Shown piece after piece: positions 18,921-31,000 of a stretch of DNA of 64,000 nucleotides (positions within the stretch are counted from its first letter, which is position 1; each line of letters opens with the position of its first letter). This DNA is from Diplonema papillatum (Eukaryota > Euglenozoa > Diplonemea > Diplonemida > Diplonemidae): assembly GCA_030068145.1 (NCBI GenBank), contig JAPJBO010000803.1, positions 1 to 64,000 of the forward strand, given 5' to 3'. The translations under genes and the position numbers were made by a program. Below the pieces are notes generated by a model. The model made no database searches and was not told the origin of the DNA. It saw only the letters and a program-made list of their open reading frames with translations.

Positions 18921-21900
18921 AGCCACCGACAGCAACACCTTCCAGGAATGTCACGCGTAGCAGCAGAGCTTCACCACCGATAGCAACACCTTCCAGGAAT
19001 GTCACGCGTAGCAGCAGAGCTTCACCACCGATAGCAACACCTTCCAGGAATGTCACGCGTAGCAGCAGAGCTTCACCACCGATAGCAACACCTTCCAGGA
19101 ATGTCACGCGTAGCAGCAGAGCTTAACCACCGATAGCAACACCTTCCAGGAATGTCACGCGTAGCAGCAGAGCTTAACCACCGATAGCAACACCTTCCAG
19201 GAATGTCACGCGTAGCAGCAGAGCTTAACCACCGATAGCAACACCTTCCAGGAATGTCACGCGTAGCAGCAGAGCTTAACCACCGATAGCAACACCTTCC
19301 AGGAATGTCACGCGTAGCAGCAGAGCTTAACCACCGATAGCAACACCTTCCAGGAATGTCACGCGTAGCAGCAGAGCTTAACCACCGATAGCAACACCTT
19401 CCAGGAATGTCACGCGTAGCAGCAGAGCTTAACCACCGATAGCAACACCTTCCAGGAATGTCACGCGTAGTAGCAGAGCTTAACCACCGATAGCAACACC
19501 TTCCAGGAATGTCACGCGTAGCAGCAGAGCTTAACCACCGATAGCAACACCTTCCAGGAATGTCACGCGTAGTAGCAGAGCTTAACCACCGATAGCAACA
19601 CCTTCCAGGAATGTCACGCGTAGCAGCAGAGCTTAACCACCGATAACAACACCTTCCAGGAATGTCACGCGTAGCAGCAGAGCTTAACCACCGATAGCAA
19701 CACCTTCCAGGAATGTCACGCGTAGCAGCAGAGCTTAACCACCGATAACAACACCTTCCAGGAATGTCACGCGTAGCAGCAGAGCTTAACCACCGATAGC
19801 AACACCTTCCAGGAATGTCACGCGTAGTAGCAGAGCTTAACCACCGATAGCAACACCTTCCAGGAATGTCACGCGTAGTAGCAGAGCTTAACCACCGATA
19901 GCAACACCTTCCAGGAATGTCACGCGTAGCAGCAGAGCTTAACCACCGATAGCAACACCTTCCAGGAATGTCACGCGTAGCAGCAGAGCTTAACCACCGA
20001 TAGCAACACCTTCCAGGAATGTCACGCGTAGCAGCAGAGCTTAACCACCGATAGCAACACCTTCCAGGAATGTCACGCGTAGCAGCAGAGCTTAACCACC
20101 GATAGCAACACCTTCCAGGAATGTCACGCGTAGCAGCAGAGCTTAACCACCGATAGCAACACCTTCCAGGAATGTCACGCGTAGCAGCAGAGCTTAACCA
20201 CCGATAACAACACCTTCCAGGAATGTCACGCGTAGCAGCAGAGCTTAACCACCGATAGCAACACCTTCCAGGAATGTCACGCGTAGTAGCAGAGCTTAAC
20301 CACCGATAGCAACACCTTCCAGGAATGTCACGCGTAGCAGCAGAGCTTAACCACCGATAACAACACCTTCCAGGAATGTCACGCGTAGCAGCAGAGCTTA
20401 ACCACCGATAACAACACCTTCCAGGAATGTCACGCGTAGCAGCAGAGCTTAACCACCGATAGCAACACCTTCCAGGAATGTCACGCGTAGCAGCAGAGCT
20501 TAACCACCGATAGCAACACCTTCCAGGAATGTCACGCGTAGCAGCAGAGCTTAACCACCGATAGCAACACCTTCCAGGAATGTCACGCGTAGTAGCAGAG
20601 CTTAACCACCGATAGCAACACCTTCCAGGAATGTCACGCGTAGCAGCAGAGCTTAACCACCGATAGCAACACCTTCCAGGAATGTCACGCGTAGCAGCAG
20701 AGCTTAACCACCGATAACAACACCTTCCAGGAATGTCACGCGTAGCAGCAGAGCTTAACCACCGATAACAACACCTTCCAGGAATGTCACGCGTAGCAGC
20801 AGAGCTTAACCACCGATAACAACACCTTCCAGGAATGTCACGCGTAGCAGCAGAGCTTAACCACCGATAGCAACACCTTCCAGGAATGTCACGCGTAGTA
20901 GCAGAGCTTAACCACCGATAGCAACACCTTCCAGGAATGTCACGCGTAGCAGCAGAGCTTAACCACCGATAGCAACACCTTCCAGGAATGTCACGCGTAG
21001 CAGCAGAGCTTAACCACCGATAACAACACCTTCCAGGAATGTCACGCGTAGCAGCAGAGCTTAACCACCGATAACAACACCTTCCAGGAATGTCACGCGT
21101 AGCAGCAGAGCTTAACCACCGATAGCAACACCTTCCAGGAATGTCACGCGTAGCAGCAGAGCTTAACCACCGATAGCAACACCTTCCAGGAATGTCACGC
21201 GTAGCAGCAGAGCTTAACCACCGATAGCAACACCTTCCAGGAATGTCACGCGTAGCAGCAGAGCTTAACCACCGATAGCAACACCTTCCAGGAATGTCAC
21301 GCGTAGTAGCAGAGCTTAACCACCGATAGCAACACCTTCCAGGAATGTCACGCGTAGCAGCAGAGCTTAACCACCGATAACAACACCTTCCAGGAATGTC
21401 ACGCGTAGCAGCAGAGCTTAACCACCGATAACAACACCTTCCAGGAATGTCACGCGTAGCAGCAGAGCTTAACCACCGATAACAACACCTTCCAGGAATG
21501 TCACGCGTAGCAGCAGAGCTTAACCACCGATAACAACACCTTCCAGGAATGTCACGCGTAGCAGCAGAGCTTAACCACCGATAACAACACCTTCCAGGAA
21601 TGTCACGCGTAGCAGCAGAGCTTAACCACCGATAACAACACCTTCCAGGAATGTCACGCGTAGCAGCAGAGCTTAACCACCGATAACAACACCTTCCAGG
21701 AATGTCACGCGTAGCAGCAGAGCTTAACCACCGATAACAACACCTTCCAGGAATGTCACGCGTAGCAGCAGAGCTTAACCACCGATAACAACACCTTCCA
21801 GGAATGTCACGCGTAGCAGCAGAGCTTAACCACCGATAACAACACCTTCCAGGAATGTCACGCGTAGCAGCAGAGCTTAACCACCGATAGCAACACCTTC

Positions 21901-23015
21901 CAGGAATGTCACGCGTAGCAGCAGAGCTTAACCACCGATAACAACACCTTCCAGGAATGTCACGCGTAGCAGCAGAGCTTAACCACCGATAACAACACCT
22001 TCCAGGAATGTCACGCGTAGCAGCAGAGCTTAACCACCGATACCAACACCTTCCAGGAATGTCACGCGTAGCAGCAGAGCTTAACCACCGATAGCAACAC
22101 CTTCCAGGAATGTCACGCGTAGCAGCAGAGCTTAACCACCGATAACAACACCTTCCAGGAATGTCACGCGTAGCAGCAGAGCTTAACCACCGATAACAAC
22201 ACCTTCCAGGAATGTCACGCGTAGCAGCAGAGCTTAACCACCGATAACAACACCTTCCAGGAATGTCACGCGTAGCAGCAGAGCTTAACCACCGATAACA
22301 ACACCTTCCAGGAATGTCACGCGTAGCAGCAGAGCTTAACCACCGATAACAACACCTTCCAGGAATGTCACGCGTAGCAGCAGAGCTTAACCACCGATAA
22401 CAACACCTTCCAGGAATGTCACGCGTAGCAGCAGAGCTTAACCACCGATAACAACACCTTCCAGGAATGTCACGCGTAGCAGCAGAGCTTAACCACCGAT
22501 AACAACACCTTCCAGGAATGTCACGCGTAGCAGCAGAGCTTAACCACCGATAACAACACCTTCCAGGAATGTCACGCGTAGCAGCAGAGCTTAACCACCG
22601 ATAACAACACCTTCCAGGAATGTCACGCGTAGCAGCAGAGCTTAACCACCGATAACAACACCTTCCAGGAATGTCACGCGTAGCAGCAGAGCTTAACCAC
22701 CGATAGCAACACCTTCCAGGAATGTCACGCGTAGCAGCAGAGCTTAACCACCGATAACAACACCTTCCAGGAATGTCACGCGTAGCAGCAGAGCTTAACC
22801 ACCGATAACAACACCTTCCAGGAATGTCACGCGTAGCAGCAGAGCTTAACCACCGATAACAACACCTTCCAGGAATGTCACGCGTAGCAGCAGAGCTTAA
22901 CCACCGATAACAACACCTTCCAGGAATGTCACGCGTAGTAGCAGAGCTTAACCACCGATAACAACACCTTCCAGGAACGTCACGCGTAGCAGCAGAGCTT
23001 AACCACCGATAGCAA
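18921..23015 (+). repeat. 51-bp satellite array, about 80 copies
   Basis: The monomer runs from CGATAGCAACACCTTCCAGG through AATGTCACGCGTAGCAGCAG to AGCTTAACCAC. The array is nearly perfect head-to-tail. Diagnostic variants are CGATAGC versus CGATAAC and GTAGCAG versus GTAGTAG. The AAC variant dominates the right half, and the leftmost copies read GCTTCACCAC. Variants arranged in blocks point to expansion of multi-unit segments. No open frame persists through it because most monomers carry in-frame stops. Confidence 0.98.
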
Positions 23016-23877
23016 ACCGCTCCAGAAATGGCGCACCAACATCAACAAAGCGCTCAGGAACGACACCAAAAAAGGGGCGAGGAGGAACAGAAAAAAAACC
23101 CGCGGAAATCAACAACAAAGAACAAGCAGGCCGAAGGAAAAGTCTTTCCATTTGCTCGGAATAGAACGTAAGCCGCCAGCTGGCTGGCCGCGCATCCGGT
23201 CGATCGAGCAATGAGTTTCCTGTGGGGAAGTTCGGCGCCGGAGGTATGGAAACTAACTACCAACTAAACATCATCATCAGGCCTAATCCACGATCCCACT
23301 TGCTGTGGAAACGAAGTGATTCCACGGGGTTGTGTTGAAGAGCAGTGCGACCGTTATGGAAGGGCAGCGAGTGGTTGCATAGCGTCATGTTGACAGCAAC
23401 CAAAGGCCTATCATTCGGAGACTGAAAAAAACCGCCTCCTTACCACAAGAAACCAGTGTTCGCGCTAAGGAAAAAGCGGCTGATTTCAGCCGGAAAAGAA
23501 AAAAATCTTGAAAAACTGACCGGCTGATAATCAGCCGGTTGATGTTTGGAAGGTCTGCCAATCAGAAGGGTTTTGGGACAACACCTTGCCAGGTGCGTCA
23601 CGCTGATTCCGCTCCATGGGCGGCATAGCCAAAGCTTACACTGTTGTCAACACCCGCCTGTAACTTGTAGAACGTGGGGGGCCCAAGACTACACTCCTCG
23701 AAGGAATGGTGGTGACCCCTCCGAACAGCCTCCCTGGCCCTGGCCCACGCCTGATGCCGCAACCCCTTAACCCGGGCGGCGGCGCTTTGGCATGAGCCAG
23801 GAACCTCAAGGGGAGCAGCGCGAGAGGCATCATCCACGCTTCAAAGGCCCACACACACTCCTCGAAGGAATGTACTT
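23016..23877. other. Spacer between two tandem arrays
   Basis: No gene is recognised. Bases 23475-23545 contain two nearby copies of a GGCTGATT...CAGCCGG inverted motif. Short open frames here have no recognisable domain. Confidence 0.4.
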
Positions 23878-24253
23878 GGTGTCTAGTGTTTAGTGCGTTG
23901 CTCAGGGCAGTCGAAGGCCTGACAGGTGTCTAGTGTATAGTGCGTTGCTCAGGGTAGTCGAAGGCCTGACAGGTGTCTAGTGTATAGTGCGTTGCTCAGG
24001 GTAGTCGAAGGCCTGACAGGTGTCTAGTGTATAGTGCGTTGCTCAGGGTAGTCGAAGGCCTGACAGGTGTCTAGTGTATAGTGCGTTGCTCAGGGTAGTC
24101 GAAGGCCTGACAGGTGTCTAGTGTATAGTGCGTTGCTCAGGGTAGTCGAAGGCCTGACAGGTGTCTAGTGTATCGTGCGTTGCTCAGGGCAGTCGAAGGC
24201 CTGACAGGTGTCTAGTGTATAGTGCGTTGCTCAGGGTAGTCGAAGGCCTGACA
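23878..24253 (+). repeat. 47-bp tandem repeat, about eight copies
   Basis: The unit GTGTCTAGTGTATAGTGCGT plus TGCTCAGGGTAGTCGAAGGCCTGACAG repeats head-to-tail with few changes (GCAG for GTAG at both edges). Confidence 0.95.
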
Positions 24254-24360
24254 ATCACACTAATGCAACAATTTACAACTTGGTAGTGGTCACAAACAGT
24301 CCCGGACATGGCTAGCCATATCCCATAACGAAAGCGTGCACCAAATATTCAATCCGTAAC

Positions 24361-24848
24361 CATATGAGACGATGCCAAAGAAACCCCCCCTCCCCTTTGC
24401 ACTAATAAAATACTTTTCGACGTCACCCCTTACTGGTGTTCTTTCGATGCACTTTCAGGTAATAGGGGTGGACTTGCTCACTGGGAGGTCTAGAATTGGA
24501 CAGCCGGCATCCAGGATTCTGGCCTTGCACCCGTCAACAAGAACGCGTCACATCGTCCAATCTGCGAAGGCATACAACAGGAATGCCTCGGCCCTTGGGG
24601 GTGTGTGTTGGTGCAAAGACGGGCCCCGAGGGGTTGATTGAGACGTGGCCAACTGACAGCCCCGAAACCCCATCTGGGACCATTTGTGGGCCTTCTGAGG
24701 CCCCTTTACCTTCACGTAACCCGCCAAAAACCGTTTAGGGCCCGTTTAGGGCCGCACAGACAGTGTTTCGGTGCCGGCATACAGTATGGGATGACACGTC
24801 AAAAAATGTTTTATTAGTGCAAAGGGGGGGGGAGGCATCTTATCATAT
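24361..24848. mobile_element. Nested MITE-like element with outer and inner inverted repeats
   Basis: The outer ends are ATATGAGACGATGCC (24362-24376) and GGCATCTTATCATAT (24834-24848), inverted. Inner ends, CCCCTTTGCACTAATAAAA and TTATTAGTGCAAAGGGG, match the element at 3868-4065. The middle (24434-24659) is a piece of the 445-bp repeat of 13-14.4 kb. The uninterrupted host repeat at 17958-18145 shows the empty site (ACCATAAAGCCC), giving an insertion with an AT/TA-type duplication. Confidence 0.65.
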
Positions 24849-24980
24849 AGCCCTTTCTTGCTCTAAGAGAACCCATTCATCAACGGTCACACGGAGACCC
24901 TAAAACTCCGGAATTTCAAGCGAACTTTACCTCCAAAAAATAACTGTTGCTCCCATACACACCGCCCCACGACTCTGCAG

Positions 24981-25061
24981 CCGAAGAAGCCTGTCGCGAC
25001 GCCTCAGGAGAAGGCGCGGAACTTCCTCGTCGCCACCTACACGAAGCACCGGCCTGACAAG
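24981..25061 (+). CDS. Exon A of the repeat/PH gene
   Basis: The exon follows acceptor CTCTGCAG and precedes donor AAG/GTGTGA. It encodes 27 residues, PKKPVATPQEKARNFLVATY then TKHRPDK, the helix that opens repeat unit 1. It is GC-rich compared with the surrounding repeats. It lies 130 bases after a mobile-element insertion and 120 bases before the start of the satellite that fills intron 1. Confidence 0.65.
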
Positions 25062-28000
25062 GTGTGATCTTTTCTTTCAGTGCCGCTCTTCGTACTGCAT
25101 GCAACCCTCCCTTTCGGCATGCGTTTTTAGTGTTAACAATGCATTGTTGGTACTAAGTACGTGCGCTCGGCTAAAGGCCGGCGCGGGGCGAGACTGGAGG
25201 CAGCTGTTAAAGCTCGGAAACAGTAAAGTTCGGGCGCAGCTAAGTTCGGGCGATGCTAAGTTTGGGTGATGCAAATTTCTGGTGAACCAAAGTTCGGGCG
25301 AAGCAAAGTTCGGGCGCGCAGCTGAGTTCGGGCGAAGCACAGTTCGGGCGAAGCTAAGTTCCAGTGAACCAAAGTTCGGGCGCAGCTGAGTTCGGGCGAA
25401 GCAAAGTTCGGGCGAAGCTAAGTTCCAACGATTCAAAGTTCGGGCGCGGGCGAAGCTAAGTTCTGGTGAAGGAAAGCAAAGTTCGGGCGAAGCACAGTTC
25501 GGGCGAAGCTAAGTTCTGGTGAAGGAAAGCAAAGTTCGGGCGAAGCACAGTTCGGGCGAAGCTAAGTTCCAGTGAACCAAAGTTCGGGCGCAGCTGAGTT
25601 CGGGCGAAGCAAAGTTCGGGCGAAGCTAAGTTCCAACGATTCAAAGTTCGGGCGCGGGCGAAGCTAAGTTCTGGTGAAGGAAAGCAAAGTTCGGGCGAAG
25701 CAAAGTTCGGGCACAGCTGAGTTCGGGCGAAGCTAAGTTCCAGTGAACCAAAGTTCGGGCGCGGGCGAAGCTAAGTTCTGGTGAAGGAAAGCAAAGTTCG
25801 GGCGAAGCAAAGTTCGGGCACAGCTGAGTTCGGGCGAAGCTAAGTTCCAGTGAACCAAAGTTCGGGCGAAGCTAAGTTCCAGTGAACCAAAGTTCGGGCG
25901 AAGCTAAGTTCCAGTGAACCAAAGTTCGGGCGCAGCTGAGTTCGGGCGAAGCAAAGTTCGGGCGAAGCTAAGTTCCAACGATTCAAAGTTCGGGCGCGGG
26001 CGAAGCTAAGTTCTGGTGAAGGAAAGCAAAGTTAGGGCGAAGCAAAGTTCGGGCAAAGCAAAGTTCGGGCACAGCTGAGTTCGGGCGAAGCTAAGTTCCA
26101 GTGAACCAAAGTTCGGGCGAAGCTAAGTTCCAGTGAACCAAAGTTCGGGCGAAGCTAAGTTCCAGTGAACCAAAGTTCGGGCGCAGCTGAGTTCGGGCGA
26201 AGCAAAGTTCGGGCGAAGCTATGTTCCAACGATTCAAAGTTCGGGCGCGGGCGAAGCTAAGTTCTGGTGAAGGAAAGCAAAGTTAGGGCGAAGCAAAGTT
26301 CGGGCGAAGCAAAGTTCGGGCACAGCTGAGTTCGGGCGAAGCTAAGTTCCAGTGAACCAAAGTTCGGGCGAAGCTAAGTTCCAGTGAACCAAAGTTCGGG
26401 CGAAGCTAAGTTCCAGTGAACCAAAGTTCGGGCGAAGCTAAGTTCCAGTGAACCAAAGTTCGGGCGCAGCTGAGTTCGGGCGAAGCAAAGTTCGGGCGAA
26501 GCTATGTTCCAACGATTCAAAGTTCGGGCGCGGGCGAAGCTAAGTTCTGGTGAAGGAAAGCAAAGTTAGGGCGAAGCAAAGTTCGGGCGAAGCAAAGTTC
26601 GGGCACAGCTGAGTTCGGGCGAAGCTAAGTTCCAGTGAACCAAAGTTCGGGCGAAGCTAAGTTCCAGTGAACCAAAGTTCGGGCGCAGCTGAGTTCGGGC
26701 GAAGCACAGTTCGGGCGAAGCTAAGTTCCAGTGAACCAAAGTTCGGGCGCAGCTGAGTTCGGGCGAAGCAAAGTTCGGGCGAAGCTAAGTTCCAATGATT
26801 CAAAGTTCGGGCGCGGGCGAAGCTAAGTTCTGGTGAAGGAAAGCAAAGTTCGGGCACAGCTGAGTTCGGGCGAAGCTAAGTTCCAGTGAACCAAAGTTCG
26901 GGCGAAGCTAAGTTCCAGTGAACCAAAGTTCGGGCGAAGCTAAGTTCCAGTGAACCAAAGTTCGGGCGAAGCAAAGTTCGGGCACAGCTGAGTTCGGGCG
27001 AAGCTAAGTTCCAGTGAACCAAAGTTCGGGCGAAGCTAAGTTCCAGTGAACCAAAGTTCGGGCGCAGCTGAGTTCGGGCGAAGCACAGTTCGGGCGAAGC
27101 TAAGTTCCAGTGAACCAAAGTTCGGGCGCAGCTGAGTTCGGGCGAAGCAAAGTTCGGGCGAAGCTAAGTTCCAATGATTCAAAGTTCGGGCGCGGGCGAA
27201 GCTAAGTTCTGGTGAAGGAAAGCAAAGTTCGGGCACAGCTGAGTTCGGGCGAAGCTAAGTTCCAGTGAACCAAAGTTCGGGCGCAGCTGAGTTCGGGCGA
27301 AGCAAAGTTCGGGCGAAGCTAAGTTCCAACGATTCAAAGTTCGGGCGCGGGCGAAGCTAAGTTCTGGTGAAGGAAAGCAAAGTTCGGGCGAAGCACAGTT
27401 CGGGCGAAGCTAAGTTCCAGTGAACCAAAGTTCGGGCGAAGCTAAGTTCCAGTGAACCAAAGTTCGGGCGAAGCTAAGTTCCAGTGAACCAAAGTTCGGG
27501 CGAAGCTAAGTTCCAGTGAACCAAAGTTCGGGCGAAGCTAAGTTCCAGTGAACCAAAGTTCGGGCGAAGCAAAGTTCGGGCACAGCTGAGTTCGGGCGAA
27601 GCTAAGTTCCAGTGAACCAAAGTTCGGGCGAAGCTAAGTTCCAGTGAACCAAAGTTCGGGCGAAGCTAAGTTCCAGTGAACCAAAGTTCGGGCGAAGCAA
27701 AGTTCGGGCACAGCTGAGTTCGGGCGAAGCTAAGTTCCAGTGAACCAAAGTTCGGGCGAAGCTAAGTTCCAGTGAACCAAAGTTCGGGCGCAGCTGAGTT
27801 CGGGCGAAGCACAGTTCGGGCGAAGCTAAGTTCCAGTGAACCAAAGTTCGGGCGCAGCTGAGTTCGGGCGAAGCACAGTTCGGGCGAAGCTAAGTTCCAG
27901 TGAACCAAAGTTCGGGCGCAGCTGAGTTCGGGCGAAGCAAAGTTCGGGCGAAGCTAAGTTCCAATGATTCAAAGTTCGGGCGCGGGCGAAGCTAAGTTCT

Positions 28001-31000
28001 GGTGAAGGAAAGCAAAGTTCGGGCACAGCTGAGTTCGGGCGAAGCTAAGTTCCAGTGAACCAAAGTTCGGGCGCAGCTGAGTTCGGGCGAAGCAAAGTTC
28101 GGGCGAAGCTAAGTTCCAACGATTCAAAGTTCGGGCGCGGGCGAAGCTAAGTTCTGGTGAAGGAAAGCAAAGTTCGGGCGAAGCAAAGTTCGGGCGAAGC
28201 TAAGTTCTGGTGAAGGAAAGCAAAGTTCGGGCGAAGCACAGTTCGGGCGAAGCTAAGTTCTGGTGAAGGAAAGCAAAGTTCGGGCGAAGCACAGTTCGGG
28301 CGAAGCTAAGTTCCAGTGAACCAAAGTTCGGGCGCAGCTGAGTTCGGGCGAAGCAAAGTTCGGGCGAAGCTAAGTTCCAACGATTCAAAGTTCGGGCGCG
28401 GGCGAAGCTAAGTTCTGGTGAAGGAAAGCAAAGTTCGGGCGAAGCAAAGTTCGGGCACAGCTGAGTTCGGGCGAAGCTAAGTTCCAGTGAACCAAAGTTC
28501 GGGCGCGGGCGAAGCTAAGTTCTGGTGAAGGAAAGCAAAGTTCGGGCGAAGCAAAGTTCGGGCACAGCTGAGTTCGGGCGAAGCTAAGTTCCAGTGAACC
28601 AAAGTTCGGGCGAAGCTAAGTTCCAGTGAACCAAAGTTCGGGCGAAGCTAAGTTCCAGTGAACCAAAGTTCGGGCGCAGCTGAGTTCGGGCGAAGCAAAG
28701 TTCGGGCGAAGCTAAGTTCCAACGATTCAAAGTTCGGGCGCGGGCGAAGCTAAGTTCTGGTGAAGGAAAGCAAAGTTAGGGCGAAGCAAAGTTCGGGCAA
28801 AGCAAAGTTCGGGCACAGCTGAGTTCGGGCGAAGCTAAGTTCCAGTGAACCAAAGTTCGGGCGAAGCTAAGTTCCAGTGAACCAAAGTTCGGGCGAAGCT
28901 AAGTTCCAGTGAACCAAAGTTCGGGCGCAGCTGAGTTCGGGCGAAGCAAAGTTCGGGCGAAGCTATGTTCCAACGATTCAAAGTTCGGGCGCGGGCGAAG
29001 CTAAGTTCTGGTGAAGGAAAGCAAAGTTAGGGCGAAGCAAAGTTCGGGCGAAGCAAAGTTCGGGCACAGCTGAGTTCGGGCGAAGCTAAGTTCCAGTGAA
29101 CCAAAGTTCGGGCGAAGCTAAGTTCCAGTGAACCAAAGTTCGGGCGAAGCTAAGTTCCAGTGAACCAAAGTTCGGGCGAAGCTAAGTTCCAGTGAACCAA
29201 AGTTCGGGCGCAGCTGAGTTCGGGCGAAGCAAAGTTCGGGCGAAGCTATGTTCCAACGATTCAAAGTTCGGGCGCGGGCGAAGCTAAGTTCTGGTGAAGG
29301 AAAGCAAAGTTAGGGCGAAGCAAAGTTCGGGCGAAGCAAAGTTCGGGCACAGCTGAGTTCGGGCGAAGCTAAGTTCCAGTGAACCAAAGTTCGGGCGAAG
29401 CTAAGTTCCAGTGAACCAAAGTTCGGGCGCAGCTGAGTTCGGGCGAAGCACAGTTCGGGCGAAGCTAAGTTCCAGTGAACCAAAGTTCGGGCGCAGCTGA
29501 GTTCGGGCGAAGCACAGTTCGGGCGAAGCTAAGTTCCAGTGAACCAAAGTTCGGGCGCAGCTGAGTTCGGGCGAAGCAAAGTTCGGGCGAAGCTAAGTTC
29601 CAATGATTCAAAGTTCGGGCGCGGGCGAAGCTAAGTTCTGGTGAAGGAAAGCAAAGTTCGGGCACAGCTGAGTTCGGGCGAAGCTAAGTTCCAGTGAACC
29701 AAAGTTCGGGCGAAGCTAAGTTCCAGTGAACCAAAGTTCGGGCGAAGCTAAGTTCCAGTGAACCAAAGTTCGGGCGAAGCAAAGTTCGGGCACAGCTGAG
29801 TTCGGGCGAAGCTAAGTTCCAGTGAACCAAAGTTCGGGCGAAGCTAAGTTCCAGTGAACCAAAGTTCGGGCGCAGCTGAGTTCGGGCGAAGCACAGTTCG
29901 GGCGAAGCTAAGTTCCAGTGAACCAAAGTTCGGGCGCAGCTGAGTTCGGGCGAAGCACAGTTCGGGCGAAGCTAAGTTCCAGTGAACCAAAGTTCGGGCG
30001 CAGCTGAGTTCGGGCGAAGCAAAGTTCGGGCGAAGCTAAGTTCCAATGATTCAAAGTTCGGGCGCGGGCGAAGCTAAGTTCTGGTGAAGGAAAGCAAAGT
30101 TCGGGCACAGCTGAGTTCGGGCGAAGCTAAGTTCCAGTGAACCAAAGTTCGGGCGCAGCTGAGTTCGGGCGAAGCAAAGTTCGGGCGAAGCTAAGTTCCA
30201 ACGATTCAAAGTTCGGGCGCGGGCGAAGCTAAGTTCTGGTGAAGGAAAGCAAAGTTCGGGCGAAGCACAGTTCGGGCGAAGCTAAGTTCCAGTGAACCAA
30301 AGTTCGGGCGAAGCTAAGTTCCAGTGAACCAAAGTTCGGGCGAAGCTAAGTTCCAGTGAACCAAAGTTCGGGCGAAGCTAAGTTCCAGTGAACCAAAGTT
30401 CGGGCGAAGCTAAGTTCCAGTGAACCAAAGTTCGGGCGAAGCAAAGTTCGGGCACAGCTGAGTTCGGGCGAAGCTAAGTTCCAGTGAACCAAAGTTCGGG
30501 CGAAGCTAAGTTCCAGTGAACCAAAGTTCGGGCGAAGCTAAGTTCCAGTGAACCAAAGTTCGGGCGAAGCAAAGTTCGGGCACAGCTGAGTTCGGGCGAA
30601 GCTAAGTTCCAGTGAACCAAAGTTCGGGCGAAGCTAAGTTCCAGTGAACCAAAGTTCGGGCGCAGCTGAGTTCGGGCGAAGCACAGTTCGGGCGAAGCTA
30701 AGTTCCAGTGAACCAAAGTTCGGGCGCAGCTGAGTTCGGGCGAAGCACAGTTCGGGCGAAGCTAAGTTCCAGTGAACCAAAGTTCGGGCGCAGCTGAGTT
30801 CGGGCGAAGCAAAGTTCGGGCGAAGCTAAGTTCCAATGATTCAAAGTTCGGGCGCGGGCGAAGCTAAGTTCTGGTGAAGGAAAGCAAAGTTCGGGCACAG
30901 CTGAGTTCGGGCGAAGCTAAGTTCCAGTGAACCAAAGTTCGGGCGCAGCTGAGTTCGGGCGAAGCAAAGTTCGGGCGAAGCTAAGTTCCAACGATTCAAA

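Noticed and set aside
18921-23015. CRISPR-like regularity of the 51-bp array
   Set aside because: There are no unique spacers; the whole 51 bases repeat, and the context is eukaryotic.
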